From NCBI GenBank assembly GCA_964615375.1, contig CAZTOW010000050.1, forward strand, positions 1-64,000: DNA of 64,000 nucleotides, in the 5' to 3' direction. Both the position numbers and the translations under genes were made by a program. Positions 61,308 to 64,000 of this stretch are shown piece after piece; the first letter of the stretch is position 1, and every line of letters starts with the position of its first letter. Source of the DNA: CAZKWG01 sp964615375. Its GTDB lineage: Bacteria; Myxococcota_A; UBA796; CAZKWG01. A model generated the notes under the pieces. The model did not search any database. It was given only the letters and a program-made list of their open reading frames with translations, and was not told the origin of the DNA.

Positions 61308-62023
61308 ACCTGTACGTGGTCGTCGAAGGGAGACGCACGGAGCCGCAGCTCTATCGCGCGTGGCTGCCCCGGTTGATCCCCGGTCTCCAGCCGGTCCGAC
61401 GCCTCGACGACCTGAGCGGCGACAGCCTCTACATCCTGCACGGGAACGGCTACCCGGCCATCGAAGATCGCGTCCGGGAGGCCGTCGAGAACATCTCGGA
61501 GTTCCCCGCGATCGACCACCTCCTCATCTGTCTGGACTCGGAGGAGGACTCCTGGGAGGACCGCCACGCGGAGCTGCGCGGCCTGCTCGACCTGCTCTCC
61601 TGCCCCAGACCCTCCACGGTCATCGTCGCCGAGTGCTCCATCGAGACCTGGCTGCTCGGGAACCGGCGCGTGGTCCGCCGCAACCCGGAGAGCGCTCGCC
61701 TGAGGGAGTGGCGGGCCCACTACGACGTCCTGGAGCTGGACCCCGAGAAGATGCGCGGGCACCCGGCCTTCCGGACGCGAGCGCAGTTCCACTTCGCCTA
61801 CCTGCAGGAGGTCTTTCGAGACCGCTTCGGGGCGACCGAGCTTCAACGTGGCCATCTCGCCTACACGAAGGAGCACCCCGGCGAGGCCGCCAGCCCCAGC
61901 TACCTCGACGAGCTCCGACGACGCGCGACCGAACCCCAGCCCGCGGGACCTCCCCACCTCCAGAGCTTCGCCCGCCTGCTCTCCTTCGCCGAGACCCTCG
62001 AGGCCGCTCCCCACCGAGCCTAA
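61304..62023 (+). CDS. TOPRIM-like (DUF4276/RloB-type) nuclease candidate
   Basis: A 239-aa protein, GTG at 61304 overlapping the AAA stop. 'MNLYVVVEGRRTEPQLYRAW' carries the TOPRIM Glu at the end of the first strand, 'IDHLLICLDSEEDSWED' the DxE/D motif II and 'VIVAECSIETWLLGN' the E.W element of the DUF4276/RloB group. It is the likely effector nuclease of the pair. Base use at its 3' half is close to the genome average, unlike the ATPase. It is convergent with the HEAT-like gene with a 4-nt overlap. Confidence 0.82.
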   Translation: MNLYVVVEGRRTEPQLYRAWLPRLIPGLQPVRRLDDLSGDSLYILHGNGYPAIEDRVREAVENISEFPAIDHLLICLDSEEDSWEDRHAELRGLLDLLSCPRPSTVIVAECSIETWLLGNRRVVRRNPESARLREWRAHYDVLELDPEKMRGHPAFRTRAQFHFAYLQEVFRDRFGATELQRGHLAYTKEHPGEAASPSYLDELRRRATEPQPAGPPHLQSFARLLSFAETLEAAPHRA

Positions 62024-63255
62024 GACTCCTTCGTCTTCGACAGCTTGTACGCCGCCTGCGCCAGCGCGCTGGAGATGTTCTTGTTCCGGCTGGCGTTGAC
62101 CAGGTCGCGCTTGTTCAGGAACTTCAGGTAGCCCATGGCCGTGCTGAGCGGGGTCTTGGGGTTGTTGAGCAGGGCGACCTGAACGGGGTACTTGCGCGTG
62201 TACTCCTTGGACATGCTGAGCTGGCGGATGACGTCGCGGGAGAGGTTGCGGTCGCTGGCCAGCATCACGACCTCGCCGTCGGTGAGGCGCCCGGAGCGGA
62301 TGACGGCGGTGGGCACGCTCTTGATGCGGTCGCGGATGAGGATGGCGCGCGCCTCTTTGTTGCCGAGGAAGGCCAGCTTGATCTTCTGCGTGACGTTCAT
62401 CTCGGCGATGATGCGCACCAGGCTCTTGCGCACCTTCTCGTCGGGGCCGCCCTGCTCGGAGAAGTCCCGGGTGAGGATGTCGTCGAAGTCCGCCTCGTCG
62501 TAGTAGTCGTGGCGGAAGTCCCCCAGGTCCATGGTCAGGCGGTCCTCGAAGGCGCCGCCGCCCATGGCCCCCGACTGCGCCTCCAGGGCCGGCGAGGGCA
62601 GCCCGCTCAGCGCCGCCGCCACCTCCGCCTCCACGTCGATTTCCAGGAAGCGCGGCTCCGGCGGCTTCGGCTCGGGGATCTGGGCCTCGGGCGCGTCCGG
62701 CGAGCTCGCCCGGAAGGGGCGCACCTCGGGCAGCGGGGGGCACTCCGCCTCCAGCCGGAGGAACTCCACCGCGCGCTCGAGGACGGCGTCGGAGGCGTTC
62801 TCGTTGGCGTGCAGCTCCAGCACCACCTCGGGCGAGAGCAGCAGGCGCTCCTGGTTGCGCGCGATGTCCTCGCAGAGGGTGGGGCTGGCGCGGCGGGCGA
62901 TGAGCCGGGCCGTGCGGGTGTTCAGCGCCCGGATCCGCAGCAGCCGCGCGTCGAGATCGGGCTCTTCCGCGCGATATTCGGCTAGGAATTCTAGTATCTT
63001 GGGGTGGGTGCGCTCGCCGATCGCGTTGGTGAGCTGCTTGTAGGGCAGCCCGATCAGCGTGTCCGAGGCCGCCTGGGCGACGTCCGGGCTCTCATCGCCC
63101 ACCAGGGCGTAGCAGACGGCCACCTGCACGTCCGGCGGCATGGGCAGCAGGCCGCGGGCGATGGCGAGGCGCGCCTGGACAGGCGTCTGGGGTCCGAGGC
63201 GGGCGCGCAGCGGCTCGGGGATGCCGAGCCTGTCGAAGGGGATGACTTCCGACAC
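62020..63255 (-). CDS. HEAT/LRV-like repeat protein of unknown function
   Basis: A 411-aa protein, GTG at 63255 with GAGG 4 nt upstream, preferred over the ATG at 63279. N-terminal helical repeats (VQARLAIARGLLPMPPDVQVAVCYALVGDESPDVAQAASDTLIGLP) resemble HEAT or leucine-rich variant repeats. A Pro-rich acidic linker (~190-235) separates a C-terminal helical domain (VRKSLVRIIAEMNVTQKIKLAFLGNKEARAIL..). No catalytic motif was seen. It follows the EF-G gene by 57 nt and may be co-transcribed. Confidence 0.65.
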   Translation of the reverse strand: MSEVIPFDRLGIPEPLRARLGPQTPVQARLAIARGLLPMPPDVQVAVCYALVGDESPDVAQAASDTLIGLPYKQLTNAIGERTHPKILEFLAEYRAEEPDLDARLLRIRALNTRTARLIARRASPTLCEDIARNQERLLLSPEVVLELHANENASDAVLERAVEFLRLEAECPPLPEVRPFRASSPDAPEAQIPEPKPPEPRFLEIDVEAEVAAALSGLPSPALEAQSGAMGGGAFEDRLTMDLGDFRHDYYDEADFDDILTRDFSEQGGPDEKVRKSLVRIIAEMNVTQKIKLAFLGNKEARAILIRDRIKSVPTAVIRSGRLTDGEVVMLASDRNLSRDVIRQLSMSKEYTRKYPVQVALLNNPKTPLSTAMGYLKFLNKRDLVNASRNKNISSALAQAAYKLSKTKES

Positions 63256-63311
63256 GGGGTCCTCGCGGGGCCCGGCCACCGGGACCGGGCCCCCCGATTG
63301 TAGCGCCGCGC

Positions 63312-64000
63312 CTACTCGTCCTCCTCCTCCTTGACGTGGAAGGGCGAGGCGTGGACGATCTTGGAGACGAGGTGCGAGGGCACATCCTCGTAGCTGAGGA
63401 GCTTCATCGTGAACACGCCCTTGCCCCCCGTCATGGACTTGAGGTCCTGCGCGTAGCGCTGCACCTCGGCCAGCGGCGCGGCGGCCTTGATGACGGTGTT
63501 GCGCCCGCGGGGCTCCATGCCGATCACGCGCCCGCGGCGGCCCGTGATGTCGCCCATGATGTCGCCCATGGACTCCGTGGGCACCACGATCTCCAGCTCG
63601 TAGATCGGCTCGAGCAGCACGGAGCCGCCCTTCTCGAAGGCGGCCTTCAGGCCCTTGGAGCCCGCCATCTGGAAGGCGACGTCCTTGCTGTCCACCTCGT
63701 GGTACTTGCCGTCCACCAGCTCGACCTTGACGTCCACGATGGGGTAGCCCGCCAGATACCCGCGCTTCAGGCGCTCGCGGACGCCCTTCTCCACGCTGGG
63801 GATGAACTGGCGCGGGATGGCGCCGCCCACGATGCGGTCCACGAACTCGAAGCCGTGCCCGCGCTCCAGGGGGCCCACGTTGAGGAAGCAGACGCCGAAC
63901 TGCCCGGCGCCGCCGGTCTGCTTCTTGTGCTTGCCCTCGACGTGGCTGACCGCCTTCTTGATGGTCTCGCGGTAGGGGACGGGCGGCAGGTCGGTCTCCA
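63312..64000 (-). CDS. fusA: Elongation factor G, C-terminal part (5' end outside window)
   Basis: 229 C-terminal residues of EF-G. Domain IV start reads 'YRETIKKAVSHVEGKHKKQTGGAGQFG', the 'HKKQ' form typical of second-type EF-G paralogues, then 'GFEFVDRIVGGAIPRQFIPSVEKGV' and domain V 'EPIYELEIVVPTESMGDIMGDITGRRGRVIG'. The frame is open to the window edge on the 5' side. Whether this is the essential translocase or a paralogue cannot be decided without the N-terminal half. Confidence 0.95.
   Translation of the reverse strand, partial: ETDLPPVPYRETIKKAVSHVEGKHKKQTGGAGQFGVCFLNVGPLERGHGFEFVDRIVGGAIPRQFIPSVEKGVRERLKRGYLAGYPIVDVKVELVDGKYHEVDSKDVAFQMAGSKGLKAAFEKGGSVLLEPIYELEIVVPTESMGDIMGDITGRRGRVIGMEPRGRNTVIKAAAPLAEVQRYAQDLKSMTGGKGVFTMKLLSYEDVPSHLVSKIVHASPFHVKEEEDE

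Noticed and set aside
1..64000. Prophage, insertion sequence, tRNA, rRNA or CRISPR
   Set aside because: No transposase, integrase, portal or tail motif, and no tRNA- or rRNA-like conserved block was noticed in reading both strands by eye; this is not a computed search.

Overview
The window is very GC-rich DNA in which nearly all genes abut or overlap by 1-4 nt. It shows several hallmarks of Myxococcota (the former deltaproteobacterial myxobacteria): lipoproteins built from MopE-type Asp-rich metal-binding motifs plus FG-GAP repeats, MYXO-CTERM-like C-termini, an AgmX/PglI-type C-terminal domain, a transmembrane Ser/Thr kinase and many lipobox signals. The genus cannot be told from the sequence. 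I saw no rRNA, tRNA, CRISPR array, transposase or prophage genes.

Layout. 1-4207: end of an FG-GAP surface protein, a membrane-anchored coiled-coil protein and a two-gene ABC-2 exporter. 4212-8292: secreted M43-type metalloprotease, SGNH esterase, YHS-domain protein, Uma2-type nuclease and an XRE regulator. 8297-10872: OmpR-type response regulator and histidine kinase. 11023-16721: VWA protein, a multi-TM/AgmX-C fusion, then a TetR regulator with a probably leaderless promoter/operator translationally coupled to an Lnt-like N-acyltransferase. 16747-21002: ArsC/YffB-like protein, a small anchored protein and two tandem paralogous FG-GAP lipoproteins. 21146-26116: one tight operon of Ser/Thr kinase, OmpA-like, LysM-FecR and outer-membrane proteins. 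26126-28034: AAA ATPase plus TOPRIM-like partner. 28081-34026: serpin lipoprotein, DUF4337 protein, MYXO-CTERM NlpC/P60-like protein, aminotransferase and thioesterase. 34031-41324: CxxCH lipoprotein, FG-GAP lipoprotein, MoaB, a caspase-fold protein lacking both catalytic residues, and a lethal-factor-like zinc metallopeptidase. 41343-48104: SDR enzyme, EGF-type lipoprotein, lamin-tail lipoprotein and an active/inactive M16 peptidase pair. 48266-52150: a 1294-aa molybdopterin oxidoreductase fused to a NifU-type domain. 52089-53085: PIN-toxin/antitoxin pair and an inverted-repeat element. 53152-58881: a housekeeping run (PhoH, PgpH-type 7TMR-HD, YbeY, RF2 with its programmed frameshift). 59028-64000: alanine dehydrogenase, a second AAA/TOPRIM pair with atypical base use, a HEAT-like protein and the C-terminal part of EF-G.

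The most unusual items are the Mo-enzyme/NifU fusion, the two AAA + TOPRIM modules (candidate anti-phage systems), the neighbouring dead-caspase and lethal-factor-like genes, and the leaderless, operator-embedded TetR promoter. All functional calls come from reading motifs and gene context by eye; no database search was run.
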